This document shows positions 8,690 through 18,743 of a stretch of DNA of 64,000 nucleotides, piece after piece (position 1 is the stretch's first letter; each line of letters starts with the position of its first letter). The position numbers and the translations under genes were made by a program. The notes under the pieces were generated by a model, which saw only the letters and a program-made list of their open reading frames with translations, searched no databases and had not been told where the DNA came from. The stretch comes from Ruminiclostridium sufflavum DSM 19573 (GTDB lineage Bacteria > Bacillota > Clostridia > Acetivibrionales > DSM-1351), in NCBI RefSeq assembly GCF_003208175.1, contig NZ_QKMR01000023.1, positions 1 through 64,000 of the forward strand, read 5' to 3'.

Positions 8690-10216
8690 TTAAATTATAG
8701 AGCCGAGCTGTTTAAAATCACCTTTAAGTGACTTGTACAGCTGAACATATAATTTATAAAAATCATCATATTTCTTTATCCTATCCTGAATCGGAGGCAA
8801 GGTGTCTTTAACTTTTATTACTTCACTGCATGCCTGCGGTACGCTGTCATATACGCCGGCACCAACACCTGCCAGAATTGCCACTCCCAGTGCAGGACCC
8901 TCATCAGAAAAAATCCTGTTTATTCCGGTTCCAAAAACATCAGCCTGCATCTGTCTCCATATACCGCTTTTCCCGCCTCCTCCGGAAGCTCTTACCTCTG
9001 AAATTCCAACACCCATTCCCTTGATGATTTCCAAGCAGTCTCTAAGGCTAAAGGTTACACCCTCCATAATCGAGCGGACAAAATGAGGCTTTGTATGCTT
9101 GGCAGTCAATCCGAAAAATACTCCTCTGGCATTCGGATCCAGATGAGGAGTTCTCTCTCCCATCAAATACGGCAAGTATATAAGTCCTTCACTGCATGGC
9201 GGTATATTTTCCGCTTCTGCATCCAGCAGCTTGTAAACATCAATGTTTGATAACTCTGAAGTCATCATTTCTTCCATACAGAAAGTATCTCTGAACCATT
9301 TTAATGAAAGCCCTGCACCCTGCGTTACACCCATAATATGATATGTGTTCGGAACTGCATGGCAAAAAGTGTGCACCCTTCCTAACGGGTCTATTGTAAG
9401 TTTGTCTGTGTATGCAAAAACAACTCCCGAGGTCCCAATCGTTGACGAAACAACTCCCGGTTTAACAATTCCGTTGCCTACCGCACCCGCAGCCTGATCA
9501 CCGGCTCCGCCCACGACAATAGTTCCCTCGTTTAAGCCCGTAACTGCCGCTGCAGAAGCTGTAACCTTTCCGGTTACCTCTTGTGACTCATACATCTTGC
9601 CCAACATAGACTCTGAAATCCCAAGCTTGCTTAAAACTTCACTGCTCCACTTTCTTTCGGCAATGTTCATAAGCTGCATACCGCTCGCATCAGAAACCTC
9701 TGTTGCATACTCCCCGGTAAGCCTCAATCTTATATAGTCCTTGGGCAAAAGTATCTTTGCTACCTTTTCAAAAATCTGCGGCTCATTGTTCTTCACCCAC
9801 ATTATTTTTGATGCGGTAAACCCTGTAAGTGCAGGATTTGCTGTAATTTCAATCAATCTTTCTTTTCCGATAAGCTGAGTAATCTGTTCACATTCAGCCG
9901 CACTTCTCTGGTCACACCAAATAATTGCGTTTCTTAACACCTTATCCTCTTTATCCAGCAAAACGGCTCCATGCATCTGACCTGACAAGCCTATACCCTT
10001 TACTTCCCGTTTGTCAGCGCCACTTTTTAACATGACATTATTTATGCTCTCGCATGTACCCTTCCACCAATCTTCCGGATTCTGCTCTGCCCAACCCAAG
10101 TTCGGCTGATACAGAGGATACTCTACAGTTGAGCTTGCAACAGGCTTGCCGCCCTCGTCAAACAATACCGTCTTAACTCCGGAAGTTCCTAAGTCAATAC
10201 CAATAAGAAAAGACAA
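8690..10216 (-). CDS. xylB: Xylulokinase
   Basis: Phosphorylates D-xylulose to xylulose 5-phosphate, feeding the pentose phosphate pathway. The FGGY-kinase fold is clear: N-terminal IGIDLGTSGVKTVLFD phosphate loop, LSGQMHGAVLL, GGAGDQAAGAVGNG with the catalytic Asp, and GGGGKSGIWRQMQADVFG near the C-terminus. The 508-residue length is normal. GGTGAG lies before the ATG. It is the first gene of the xyl unit; the sigma-A promoter and palindromic operator are immediately upstream. The 179-nt gap to xylR has no clear terminator. Confidence 0.97.
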   Translation of the reverse strand: MSFLIGIDLGTSGVKTVLFDEGGKPVASSTVEYPLYQPNLGWAEQNPEDWWKGTCESINNVMLKSGADKREVKGIGLSGQMHGAVLLDKEDKVLRNAIIWCDQRSAAECEQITQLIGKERLIEITANPALTGFTASKIMWVKNNEPQIFEKVAKILLPKDYIRLRLTGEYATEVSDASGMQLMNIAERKWSSEVLSKLGISESMLGKMYESQEVTGKVTASAAAVTGLNEGTIVVGGAGDQAAGAVGNGIVKPGVVSSTIGTSGVVFAYTDKLTIDPLGRVHTFCHAVPNTYHIMGVTQGAGLSLKWFRDTFCMEEMMTSELSNIDVYKLLDAEAENIPPCSEGLIYLPYLMGERTPHLDPNARGVFFGLTAKHTKPHFVRSIMEGVTFSLRDCLEIIKGMGVGISEVRASGGGGKSGIWRQMQADVFGTGINRIFSDEGPALGVAILAGVGAGVYDSVPQACSEVIKVKDTLPPIQDRIKKYDDFYKLYVQLYKSLKGDFKQLGSII

Positions 10217-10236
10217 TCGCTCACCACCCTCACGTT

Positions 10237-10261
10237 ACTTTATAATATTATATTATAAAGT
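10237..10261. promoter_or_regulatory. Perfect palindromic operator of the xyl operon (probable XylR site)
   Basis: Twelve-bp arms ACTTTATAATAT and ATATTATAAAGT flank a single central base. The palindrome overlaps the -10 box and the expected transcription start of xylB, as expected for a steric repressor. Binding by the adjacent ROK protein is inference. Confidence 0.85.
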
Positions 10262-10287
10262 ATATCAATTTATATTTGCTTTGTCAA
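10259..10287 (-). promoter_or_regulatory. Sigma-A promoter of xylB-xylR-xylA
   Basis: Minus strand TTGACA (10282-10287), 17-nt spacer, TATACT (10259-10264). The -10 box overlaps the palindromic operator. Confidence 0.88.
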
Positions 10288-10319
10288 AACATTTGTATGT
10301 TAAAGCATGCAAATGTTTT
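10286..10319. repeat. Inverted repeat overlapping the xylB -35 region
   Basis: AAAACATTTG (10286-10295) and CAAATGTTTT (10310-10319), extended by TATG/CATG, form a 14-bp hairpin with one wobble. It could be a second regulator site or a weak terminator for the gene upstream. Confidence 0.5.
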
Positions 10320-10448
10320 TATAACCATATGCTAAGTATTGATTTCTTCAGAAAGCGCAATAATAAAGGAAAAACTTGCCAGACACGCCTTATGGCTACG
10401 CTTTTTTACAGCTGCGTTTAACCAAGCTCAAAGCTTTATAAGATGCGC

Positions 10449-10503
10449 AAAGCAGTGATATAAAGACAGGCAACTCCGGTCCTGTGCTTTATATCACTGC
10501 TTT
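10449..10503 (-). terminator. Long perfect hairpin, probable terminator of the small membrane protein gene
   Basis: A perfect 17-bp stem (AAAGCAGTGATATAAAG with its complement) is extended inward by ACAGG/CCTGT with one bulged base and a 10-nt loop. It starts 41 nt after the stop codon at 10544. The stem ends in three T on either strand but no longer U-tract follows. Confidence 0.55.
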
Positions 10504-10543
10504 ACAAATTCTGCCTTAAATATAAATGTTGAATTTTTAAATT

Positions 10544-10954
10544 TTACAACCAGATATGCATTTTGAAATCATTATGACAGCAGGGACAATTAACAGTATG
10601 CTTCCCCCTCCTTCTGGGCAGTCTCAGAACCTTTTTGCAGCTTGGACATTTACGGAAGCGATGGGTTTTTATCTCACTGATTCTGCGTAAAGTCAACAGG
10701 CCTTTTGCTTTAACCGGAGACCATATCTTCATAAACCTTTCATTTTCAATACGCCTTCTGTAAAGGTTTTTAGAAAACGCTCTCAATGTTGCCAAAATCA
10801 GGATTAACCATAGCGCAACACTGATAACAACCGATTTTATAAACATATTGAAAATAATTAATATGAAGCCCATTATGATAAATGCATAATACAACTGATC
10901 CTGACCATATCTGCCATACATAAAACGCGATAATTTATATTTAAAATTCCCCAT
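10544..10954 (-). CDS. Small membrane protein with C-terminal zinc ribbon
   Basis: 136 residues: a basic N-terminus, a hydrophobic block of about 45 residues giving two transmembrane helices (YAFIIMGFILIIFNMFI and VVISVALWLILILATL), a basic loop, and a C-terminal CPSC...CPCC zinc ribbon. The start MGNFKYK is preferred because AGGAGTG lies about 10 nt upstream; an ATG seven codons earlier overlaps that site. The gene stands alone between the xyl unit and a two-component pair. I do not recognise its function. Confidence 0.7.
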   Translation of the reverse strand: MGNFKYKLSRFMYGRYGQDQLYYAFIIMGFILIIFNMFIKSVVISVALWLILILATLRAFSKNLYRRRIENERFMKIWSPVKAKGLLTLRRISEIKTHRFRKCPSCKKVLRLPRRRGKHTVNCPCCHNDFKMHIWL

Positions 10955-10991
10955 TTCAATTTCACTCCTCATCATAGTTTGTGTTATAAGC

Positions 10992-11073
10992 GTTACGGCT
11001 TAAAGTCCTTTCACAATAAAATACCGGGACGATATACTTGCCAGTCAAAAGCCCTCAGGTTGCCGGCTAAGCC
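10992..11073 (+). repeat. Interspersed repeat, copy 2
   Basis: GTTACGGCTTAAAGTCC, then CAATAAAATACCGGGACGAT, matches the copy at 47545-47675 (TTACGGCTTCAAGCCC, CAATAGAATATCGGGCCGAT). The right end diverges. Confidence 0.6.
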
Positions 11074-11212
11074 AATCCCACTTTGCATTGAAAAGATTGA
11101 GTTAATTATATATTATATATTTAAACTGAATATTAACTTCTTGCGCTCTATAAATATTATTTTATATTTTATAAATAAATATCCTCTTTCCTCCATAATC
11201 GGAAAAGGCTCC

Positions 11213-11241
11213 TTGAACTCTCTGCCGATTTTGTTTAAAAT
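11213..11241 (+). promoter_or_regulatory. Candidate promoter of the two-component operon
   Basis: TTGAAC (11213-11218), 17-nt spacer, TAAAAT (11236-11241). The leader would be about 115 nt and very AT-rich. Confidence 0.5.
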
Positions 11242-11362
11242 CAGTTTATATAAAATTAATAATATTATCATAACATAAATGAATTGTTATATAAATTAAT
11301 TGCAAGAGTAACAATATGCTTATTTTATCATATGCAAGCTTATATTCCCCAAGGAGGCATTT

Positions 11363-12037
11363 ATGGTCTATATTATGGTAATAGAGGATGATCGCAACAC
11401 AAGAAAATTAATGGAAGCAATATTACTTCAAAACGGATATGAGGTTCTTCTTGCCGAAGATGGCATTGATGCCCTTGAAAAAATGGAACACCATCACATC
11501 GACTTGGTTATTGTAGATCTAATGATGCCGAGGATGGATGGCTACGAGTTCACAGAAACCCTGAGAAAATGCGGCTATAACCTTCCGATATTGATGGTTA
11601 CTGCAAAAGAAGCTCCTGCGGATAAAAGAAGGGGCTTTATTGTCGGTACGGATGACTACATGGTCAAACCTGTTGACGAAGAAGAAATGCTTTTAAGAAT
11701 TGCAGCACTTCTTAGGCGCTCTAAAATTGTAAATGAGCATAAATTAACAGTAGGGAATACCGTTTTGGATTATGATTCTCTTACCGTAACTCAGAACGGT
11801 AATATTCAAGAGCTTCCAAATAAGGAATTTATGCTGTTATTCAAATTACTGTCCTACCATAATAAAATTTTCACAAGACGCAGCCTGATGGATGAATTAT
11901 GGGATATGGCTTCAGATACGGATGAACGGTCCGTAGATGTTCACATCAACCGTCTGCGTGACAGATTCAAAGGAAACGAGGATTTCGAAATTGCAACTGT
12001 GAGAGGTTTGGGATACAAGGCGGTGATTAAAGCATGA
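11363..12037 (+). CDS. OmpR-family response regulator
   Basis: A 224-residue DNA-binding regulator: receiver domain about 1-118 with the acidic pocket Glu8-Asp9-Asp10 and phospho-acceptor Asp52 (VIVDLMMPRMDG), and a winged-helix effector domain about 125-222 ending in VRGLGYKA. A near-perfect AAGGAGG precedes the ATG. Its stop overlaps the kinase start (ATGA), so the two are co-translated. Target genes are not evident from neighbours. Confidence 0.95.
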   Translation: MVYIMVIEDDRNTRKLMEAILLQNGYEVLLAEDGIDALEKMEHHHIDLVIVDLMMPRMDGYEFTETLRKCGYNLPILMVTAKEAPADKRRGFIVGTDDYMVKPVDEEEMLLRIAALLRRSKIVNEHKLTVGNTVLDYDSLTVTQNGNIQELPNKEFMLLFKLLSYHNKIFTRRSLMDELWDMASDTDERSVDVHINRLRDRFKGNEDFEIATVRGLGYKAVIKA

Positions 12038-13071
12038 ACAGATTTAAATCTCTGAATCTTTCAATGGTATTAATAGTATTTATTATTATGATAGCTTCAG
12101 CACTTCTGACAGTTGCAAGCTTTTTATTTTTATATTTGCTTGGCCTGTTTTCAATATATGCCCTTACACCTGCTTTTTCACCTATGGTTACATTAGTTGT
12201 CAGCTGCATTATTGGTACCTCAATATCTGCGGTAACCAGCAAGAAAATACTCAAGCCTTTGAACCAGCTTATCAAGGCAACCAAGACAGTCTCAACCGGA
12301 GATTTCAGTGTTCGTGTAGATGAAGTAAGCAGTAATTATGAAATATATGAATTGCTTAAAAACTTTAACCATATGGCAGAAGAGCTGGGCAGCATTGAGC
12401 TGTTCCGAAATAGCTTTATTAATGAATTTTCCCATGAATTTAAAACGCCTATCGTTTCCATACGGGGCTTCGCAAAGCAGCTTCAGAACGAAAAGCTTTC
12501 AGCCGAAAAAAGGAAGGAATACACTGATATTATCGTAAGTGAGTCCGAACGTCTGGCAAATATGTCTGCAAACGTTCTTCTTCTGACAAAATTTGAAAAC
12601 CAAACATTTATAACCAATCAAACCGAATATGAGCTGGATGAGCAAATCAGAAACTGTATCATTCTTTTTGAAAAGCAATGGGATAATAAGAAGCTTGAAA
12701 TCAATATTGAGTTGGAACCCGTAAGGATATACAGCAATGCTGAAATGCTTTCTCATTTATGGATAAATCTTATTGAAAATGCAATAAAGTATTCTGATGA
12801 AAATGGCCATATTATTATCAGCTGCCGTGAACAGAACAATAATATCGAATTTAAAATAAGCGATAACGGAAAAGGGATGGATGGTGATACATTAAAGCAC
12901 ATTTATGACAAATTTTATCAGGGCGATAAATCTCATGCAACGCAGGGCAACGGAATAGGGCTTTCAATTGTCAAACGGATTATAGAGCTCTGCAAAGGAA
13001 AAATTACGGTTGAAAGTGAATTAGGTAATGGTACAACCTTTACTGTAGATTTGCCTAAATTACATGAATAG
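12034..13071 (+). CDS. Membrane sensor histidine kinase
   Basis: 345 residues. Two transmembrane helices (about 8-42 and 50-68) are separated by only a few residues, so there is almost no extracellular sensor and the signal is probably read in the membrane. A HAMP linker follows (about 70-120). HisKA carries phospho-acceptor His134 in FSHEFKTP, and the ATPase domain has NLIENAIKYS, DNGKGM and GNGIGLSIVKRI. It partners the response regulator just upstream. The short loop is typical of cell-envelope-stress or peptide-antibiotic sensors, but the stimulus is unknown. Confidence 0.94.
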   Translation: MNRFKSLNLSMVLIVFIIMIASALLTVASFLFLYLLGLFSIYALTPAFSPMVTLVVSCIIGTSISAVTSKKILKPLNQLIKATKTVSTGDFSVRVDEVSSNYEIYELLKNFNHMAEELGSIELFRNSFINEFSHEFKTPIVSIRGFAKQLQNEKLSAEKRKEYTDIIVSESERLANMSANVLLLTKFENQTFITNQTEYELDEQIRNCIILFEKQWDNKKLEINIELEPVRIYSNAEMLSHLWINLIENAIKYSDENGHIIISCREQNNNIEFKISDNGKGMDGDTLKHIYDKFYQGDKSHATQGNGIGLSIVKRIIELCKGKITVESELGNGTTFTVDLPKLHE

Positions 13072-13150
13072 CAAAGGCTATCTTAGTATACAGCCTTAAT
13101 TATGCACCCTGAACCATTCTTAGTTTGAAATTAATTGTGCATTTTAAAAA

Positions 13151-13408
13151 TCAATATAATGCTATTTCAAATCTGTCAAAGCTGACAGCCTCACCAAAAT
13201 GGTTGCTGTCAAAGCTTGTTTTTCTATATATTCCAAATTCCTTTGAATTCTTTTTCAGCCATAAAGGAACCTCTATATCAAGCTCTTTGCAAAGCAAAAT
13301 GAGGCATTCCTCCAACTGCTCCCTGAATTCCCCGGAAGCGTCCTGTGATTCTGCCCATGCTTCTTTAATTAATTTCCCTTGCCTTACCAATCTTCCATGA
13401 AGCTTCAA
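13151..13408 (-). CDS. Conserved-looking small protein of unknown function
   Basis: An 85-residue soluble protein (KLHGRLVRQGKLIKEAWAE at the start, SFDRFEIALY at the end). I do not recognise the family. The TTG start is chosen because AAGGGGA lies about 6 nt upstream; a longer frame reaches another TTG at 13459 without a ribosome binding site. It is convergent with the kinase gene and followed by no clear terminator. Confidence 0.6.
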   Translation of the reverse strand: MKLHGRLVRQGKLIKEAWAESQDASGEFREQLEECLILLCKELDIEVPLWLKKNSKEFGIYRKTSFDSNHFGEAVSFDRFEIALY

Positions 13409-13576
13409 TTTATATTCCCCTTGTAGTAATATAGTCTTTTCATTAATACTATTATACAAGAATAATAAAAAAATGCACCCCCTATAAATTTTTATTTACA
13501 ATAATATTTTATTTAATAATAGGGTATATAATAGTCATCCGTTAGTTTTCCATGTGAAAGCAGACAATTTCAGGCC

Positions 13577-13672
13577 CTGCTTCTGCGTAAAAAAGCCGGC
13601 TTGAATGCTTAATCCACCTAAAAAGACGATATAAATATCGTCTCGAAGGCTTGAATCCATATTGACCTTAGC
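13577..13672 (-). repeat. Interspersed repeat, copy 3
   Basis: On the minus strand GCTAAGGTCAAT, TTCAAGCC, then GACGATATTTATATCGTC and TTTTTAGG. It closely matches the copy at 41711-41811 over the GACGATATTTATATCGT block. It lies just downstream of cimA. Confidence 0.65.
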
Positions 13673-13697
13673 TACGGACACCGGCGGAAATAAACAG

Positions 13698-15263
13698 CTA
13701 TTCCTTTATAAGCTTATGCTCCACCGAATCCACAAGAGCCCTCCAGCTGGCCTCAATAATGTCAGTAGAAACTCCTACTGTCGTCCATACATCCTCACCG
13801 TCAGTGGTTTCAATTAAAACCCTGACCTTTGAAGCGGTAGCATGATTGGAATCTAGAACCCTGACCTTATAGTCCGTCAATTTTATCTCAGCTATCTGAG
13901 GATAAAATCTTTCCAGTGCTTTTCTCAAAGCACTATCCAATGCGTTCACCGGTCCATCGCCTTCAGCTGCAGTAATTTCAGTTTGATCACCCACTCTGAT
14001 TTTTATCATTGCGGAGGAATTAACACTGTTAACAGAAGGTTCATCTACAATAACCTTGAATTCCACCAATTCAAAAAAAGGATTATACTTATTGAGTATT
14101 TTGCGGATTACAAGCTCAAATGAGCTCTCAGCTCCCTCGTACTGGTAGCCCTCATACTCCAGCTCCTTTAAACGTTCAATTATTTTTTTGGTTTCAGGGG
14201 AGTCTTTCGTTATGGTACTGTCCACCATATTAATCATATTCATTACCGCACTTCTTCCTGCCACCTCGGACATGAGAATGTTTCTCTGATTGCCGACAAC
14301 AGCAGGATTAATCATTTCATAGGCGGAGGTGTTCTTGTTAACTGCATCCGCATGCATACCTGCCTTATGGGCAAACGCACAGTTTCCCACAAACGGAGCT
14401 CTTTCATCATGGATGATATTTGCCACTTCACTGACATAACGCGCTATCGGAGTCAGCATCTCCATGCTTTCGTCAGGAATGCAGCCGTACCCCATTCTCA
14501 GCTGAAGATTTGGTATTATCGTGCATAAATTGGCATTGCCGCATCTTTCGCCAAAGCCGTTAATCGTTCCCTGTACCTGAACAGCCCCTGCCTCAACTGC
14601 TGCTATTGACCCTGCAACAGCCATACCGTTATCATTATGGCAGTGAATACCTATCGCACATCTGATATTCTCACGAACAATTCTTGTAACCTTAGCTATG
14701 TGTGAGGGGAGGCTCGCACCCTTTGTGTCACACAGGCATATGGAATCCGCACCGGCATCAAACGCAGCTTGCAGTGTGGCCATCGCATACTTAGGACTGG
14801 CATTATACCCGTCAAAAAAATGCTCTGCATCATATACAACGGTCTTTCCCTTATTTTTAAAATACTTTATTGTATCATAAATCATATTTAAATTTTCATC
14901 CAGAGTAGTTTTCAGTATATCGGTGACCTGAAAATCCCATGACTTCCCAAACAATGCGACAGCAACAGTACCTGCATTGAGTAAGGACTGGATATTTGCA
15001 TCCTCTTCGGCTTTTATATTTGCCCGTCTGGTTGCACCAAATGCAATTATTTTGGAATTTGTAAGCTTAAGTTTCAGTACCTTATCAAAAAATTCCAAAT
15101 CCTTTGGATTTGAGCTTGGATTTCCTGCCTCTATATAATTTACTCCCAGCCGGTCAAGCTTTTTAACTATTTTGAGCTTATCCTCGACAGTAAATGAAAT
15201 TCCTAATGCCTGAGCACCATCCCTTAATGTTGAGTCATACATTATAACCTTATTATTTTCCAT
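13698..15263 (-). CDS. cimA: (R)-citramalate synthase
   Basis: Condenses pyruvate and acetyl-CoA to citramalate, the threonine-independent entry to isoleucine. The 521-residue protein has the HMGL-like TIM barrel (YDSTLRDGAQALGISF near the start, HCHNDNGMAVA, HKAGMHADAV) and a C-terminal LeuA-type regulatory domain. The ALGISF form in place of the TPGV of leuA separates CimA from isopropylmalate synthase. AAGGAG lies before the ATG. It follows leuA by 163 nt with a terminator in between, so it may be partly uncoupled from the upstream operon. Confidence 0.95.
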   Translation of the reverse strand: MENNKVIMYDSTLRDGAQALGISFTVEDKLKIVKKLDRLGVNYIEAGNPSSNPKDLEFFDKVLKLKLTNSKIIAFGATRRANIKAEEDANIQSLLNAGTVAVALFGKSWDFQVTDILKTTLDENLNMIYDTIKYFKNKGKTVVYDAEHFFDGYNASPKYAMATLQAAFDAGADSICLCDTKGASLPSHIAKVTRIVRENIRCAIGIHCHNDNGMAVAGSIAAVEAGAVQVQGTINGFGERCGNANLCTIIPNLQLRMGYGCIPDESMEMLTPIARYVSEVANIIHDERAPFVGNCAFAHKAGMHADAVNKNTSAYEMINPAVVGNQRNILMSEVAGRSAVMNMINMVDSTITKDSPETKKIIERLKELEYEGYQYEGAESSFELVIRKILNKYNPFFELVEFKVIVDEPSVNSVNSSAMIKIRVGDQTEITAAEGDGPVNALDSALRKALERFYPQIAEIKLTDYKVRVLDSNHATASKVRVLIETTDGEDVWTTVGVSTDIIEASWRALVDSVEHKLIKE

Positions 15264-15381
15264 GGCACTGCTCCTTTCGCAATAAAGATGTCTTTGAGCT
15301 GAATACTTACATAGCAGGTGTACTTTTAATTACTCCCTGATTTTATGCAGGCCTATTTACAAATTGAATTGTTATGCCAAT

Positions 15382-15426
15382 AAAAAAGCAACCCCCTAAT
15401 AGGAGCTGCTTTTTAAGCGGCTCCTA
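15382..15426 (-). terminator. Intrinsic terminator after leuA
   Basis: Minus strand hairpin: TAGGAGC / GCTCCTA (15400-15426) with an inner GCTT/AAGC pairing, followed by GGGGGTTGC and TTTTTT (15382-15387). It begins at the leuA stop and separates leuA from cimA. Confidence 0.7.
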
Positions 15427-16968
15427 TCAGCTAATTATGGCCTTATCAATTTCACTTTTGCTGCCAATCTCACTTATTGACCTGTTTATAGCATTAAGAT
15501 ATGCTTTCACACTTGCTTCAATAATATCAGTGCTCACACCTTTACCTAAGTATACACCTTCATTATTTGATATCTTCACAGTAACCTCACCGAGTGCATC
15601 CTTACCTTCTGTTACAGCCTTTATACTGTAATGGATCAGCTCAGCATAAATACCGGTAGCGCGCTCAATTGCTTTAAATGCGGCATCGACAGGGCCATCT
15701 CCCGTCGCAGCCTCTGTAATTATTTCATCTTCTCTTTTTATACTTACTGTTGATGTGGAAATCATCTTGTTTCCGCTGTTAATCTGGAAGCTGTCAATTA
15801 CGAATATTTCCGGCACAGCTATATTTTCATCAACTAATGCCTCAATATCCTTATCAGTAACAACCTTTTTCTTATCTGCCAGATCCTTGAATTTCCCAAA
15901 GGCAGTCTTTACCTCCTCAGGAGATAAAGAATATCCCATTTCCTTTAATCTTTCCTCAAAGGCATGATGCCCGGACAGCTTGCCCAGTACCATTCTATTT
16001 TTGCCGACACCTACAGATTCCGGTGTCATTATCTCATAAGTAGTTTTCTCAGAAAGAACTCCATGCTGATGAATTCCTGACTCATGTGCAAAGGCGTTTG
16101 CGCCGACAATGGCCTTATTGGGCTGGACGCTCACACCTGTGAGGCTAGAAACCAACTTACTTGTTCTATATATTTGAGTTGTATCTATTTTGTGAGTAAT
16201 ATTATAATAGTCTTTTCTTGTATTGATACCCATGATTATTTCTTCAACAGCAGCATTTCCCGCTCTTTCTCCCAGACCGTTAATAGTACACTCAATCTGA
16301 GTCGCACCATTTTCAACAGCTGCCAGTGAATTGGCAACAGCCATGCCCAAATCATTATGGCAGTGAACGCTAATCTCTGCTTTATCAATGTTGGGAACTG
16401 AATTTTTTATGTTTTTAATTAATCTGCCAAATTCTACAGGTGTTGTATAACCGACTGTATCAGGGATATTTACAACTGTGGCACCGGCTGAAATAACTGC
16501 TTCAACAATCTTCATAAGAAATTCTTCTCTTGTCCTGCTTGCATCCTCAGCAGAAAATTCAACATCAGAGCAATAGCCCTTTGCACGCTTAACCATTGCA
16601 ACTGCTCTTTCTAAAACCTCGTCCTCAGTCATTTTCAGCTTATACTTCAGATGTATATCTGATGTGGCAATAAAAATATGAATTCTTGGACTTTCAGCAT
16701 ATTTCACAGCTTCCCATGCCCTATCAATATCTTTTTCCGCGGCACGGCAAAGGCTTGCTATTGATACCCCCTTAAGATTTTTTGAGAGTGTCATTACAGA
16801 CTCGAAATCACCAGGGGAAGCTATTGCAAAGCCTCCTTCAATAACATCTACACCTAATCTTACAAGCTGCTTTGCAATCTCCATTTTCTCTTGTAGGTTC
16901 AGATTCACTCCCGGTGTTTGCTCTCCGTCTCTCAGTGTCGTATCGAATATTTTTATTCTTTCTGCCAT
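15427..16968 (-). CDS. leuA: 2-isopropylmalate synthase
   Basis: Condenses 2-oxoisovalerate with acetyl-CoA, the first committed step to leucine. 513 residues from [20 protein letters not shown]. The barrel has [13 protein letters not shown] and HESGIHQHG metal and catalytic motifs, and the C-terminal about 130 residues are the leucine-sensing dimer domain. The start is set by AAGGAGG about 6 nt upstream; ten further codons upstream lack a site. It is the fourth gene after ilvB, ilvN and ilvC, and ends in an intrinsic terminator. leuB and leuCD are not in the window. Confidence 0.97.
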   Translation of the reverse strand: MAERIKIFDTTLRDGEQTPGVNLNLQEKMEIAKQLVRLGVDVIEGGFAIASPGDFESVMTLSKNLKGVSIASLCRAAEKDIDRAWEAVKYAESPRIHIFIATSDIHLKYKLKMTEDEVLERAVAMVKRAKGYCSDVEFSAEDASRTREEFLMKIVEAVISAGATVVNIPDTVGYTTPVEFGRLIKNIKNSVPNIDKAEISVHCHNDLGMAVANSLAAVENGATQIECTINGLGERAGNAAVEEIIMGINTRKDYYNITHKIDTTQIYRTSKLVSSLTGVSVQPNKAIVGANAFAHESGIHQHGVLSEKTTYEIMTPESVGVGKNRMVLGKLSGHHAFEERLKEMGYSLSPEEVKTAFGKFKDLADKKKVVTDKDIEALVDENIAVPEIFVIDSFQINSGNKMISTSTVSIKREDEIITEAATGDGPVDAAFKAIERATGIYAELIHYSIKAVTEGKDALGEVTVKISNNEGVYLGKGVSTDIIEASVKAYLNAINRSISEIGSKSEIDKAIIS

Positions 16969-17054
16969 GCTAATACCTCCTTCTAGGGATCCAAGCAATG
17001 GATTCCCTCATTTTCAATATCAATAGGGTTATAATCCTTAATCTTCAGCAATAA

Positions 17055-18092
<1,038 letters not shown>

Positions 18093-18105
18093 TTACATAC
18101 TAATG

Positions 18106-18615
18106 CTATTCTTCACTATTCCCTGCCTTAATGAACCTATTCCCTCTCTCAATAGCTATAGTACCCGTTCTGACTATTTCTTTTATGCCAAACTGCTTCA
18201 GCATATCTTCAAGTGCTGTAACCTTTTCATTTGCACCTGAGGCTTCAACAGTAAGAGTATTTTTGGAAACATCGACTATCTTTGCTCTGAATATCTCAAC
18301 TATCTGCATTATTTCTGTCCTGCTTGCCGGTGTGGCATTTACCTTTATCAGGGCAAGTTCGCGGCTTACAGAATCAGATGATTCCAACGTCCGTATCTTG
18401 ATAACGTCTATAAGCTTATTCAGCTGTTTGTTAACCTGCTCAACAATGTAGTCGTCACCGTCCACAACTATTGTCATTCTTGACACCTCAGGGTCTTCCG
18501 TTACTCCTACTGCAAGGCTGTCAATATTAAACCCCCTTCTGCTGAACAAACCAGCTACCCGCGACAATACTCCCGAGCGGTTTTCAACTAATACCGAAAG
18601 AGTATGCTTTGTCAT
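18106..18615 (-). CDS. ilvN: Acetolactate synthase small (regulatory) subunit
   Basis: 169 residues with an N-terminal ACT domain (TLSVLVENRSGVLSRVAGLF) that binds branched-chain amino acids and a C-terminal domain typical of IlvH/IlvN. It confers feedback inhibition on the IlvB catalytic subunit. The start MTKHTLS is placed by AGGAGGAATTGAA directly upstream. It follows ilvB by 128 nt. Confidence 0.96.
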   Translation of the reverse strand: MTKHTLSVLVENRSGVLSRVAGLFSRRGFNIDSLAVGVTEDPEVSRMTIVVDGDDYIVEQVNKQLNKLIDVIKIRTLESSDSVSRELALIKVNATPASRTEIMQIVEIFRAKIVDVSKNTLTVEASGANEKVTALEDMLKQFGIKEIVRTGTIAIERGNRFIKAGNSEE

Positions 18616-18743
18616 TTCAATTCCTCCTCTCACCCTCCTAATTAAATTTAATTAGCCTTATTATTACATCCTTACGGACTTTTAATTAATTTATCTTAAA
18701 AATCAGATAATTTTCCAACCAAATGCCGTTATAGACTGGCCGC

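Larger units (their letters stand above)
10217..10543. other. Intergenic region between the small membrane protein gene and xylB
   Basis: Holds the xyl operator, promoter, the inverted repeat at 10286-10319 and the long hairpin at 10449-10503. No coding region is seen. Confidence 0.6.
10955..11362. other. Divergent intergenic region upstream of the response regulator
   Basis: Contains an interspersed repeat copy (10992-11073), a stretch of very AT-rich DNA, and a candidate plus-strand promoter (11213-11241). No gene or recognisable riboswitch was found. Confidence 0.5.

Noticed and set aside
11000-11090. Possible cyclic-di-GMP riboswitch on the minus strand (GCAAAG-like and GCCGG segments)
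   Set aside because: The conserved GEMM core and its spacing are not present; the sequence is better explained as a repeat copy.
10979-11278. Plus-strand 99-codon frame in the spacer before the response regulator
   Set aside because: It begins in repeat copy 2 and ends in low-complexity AT-rich sequence, with no ribosome binding site.
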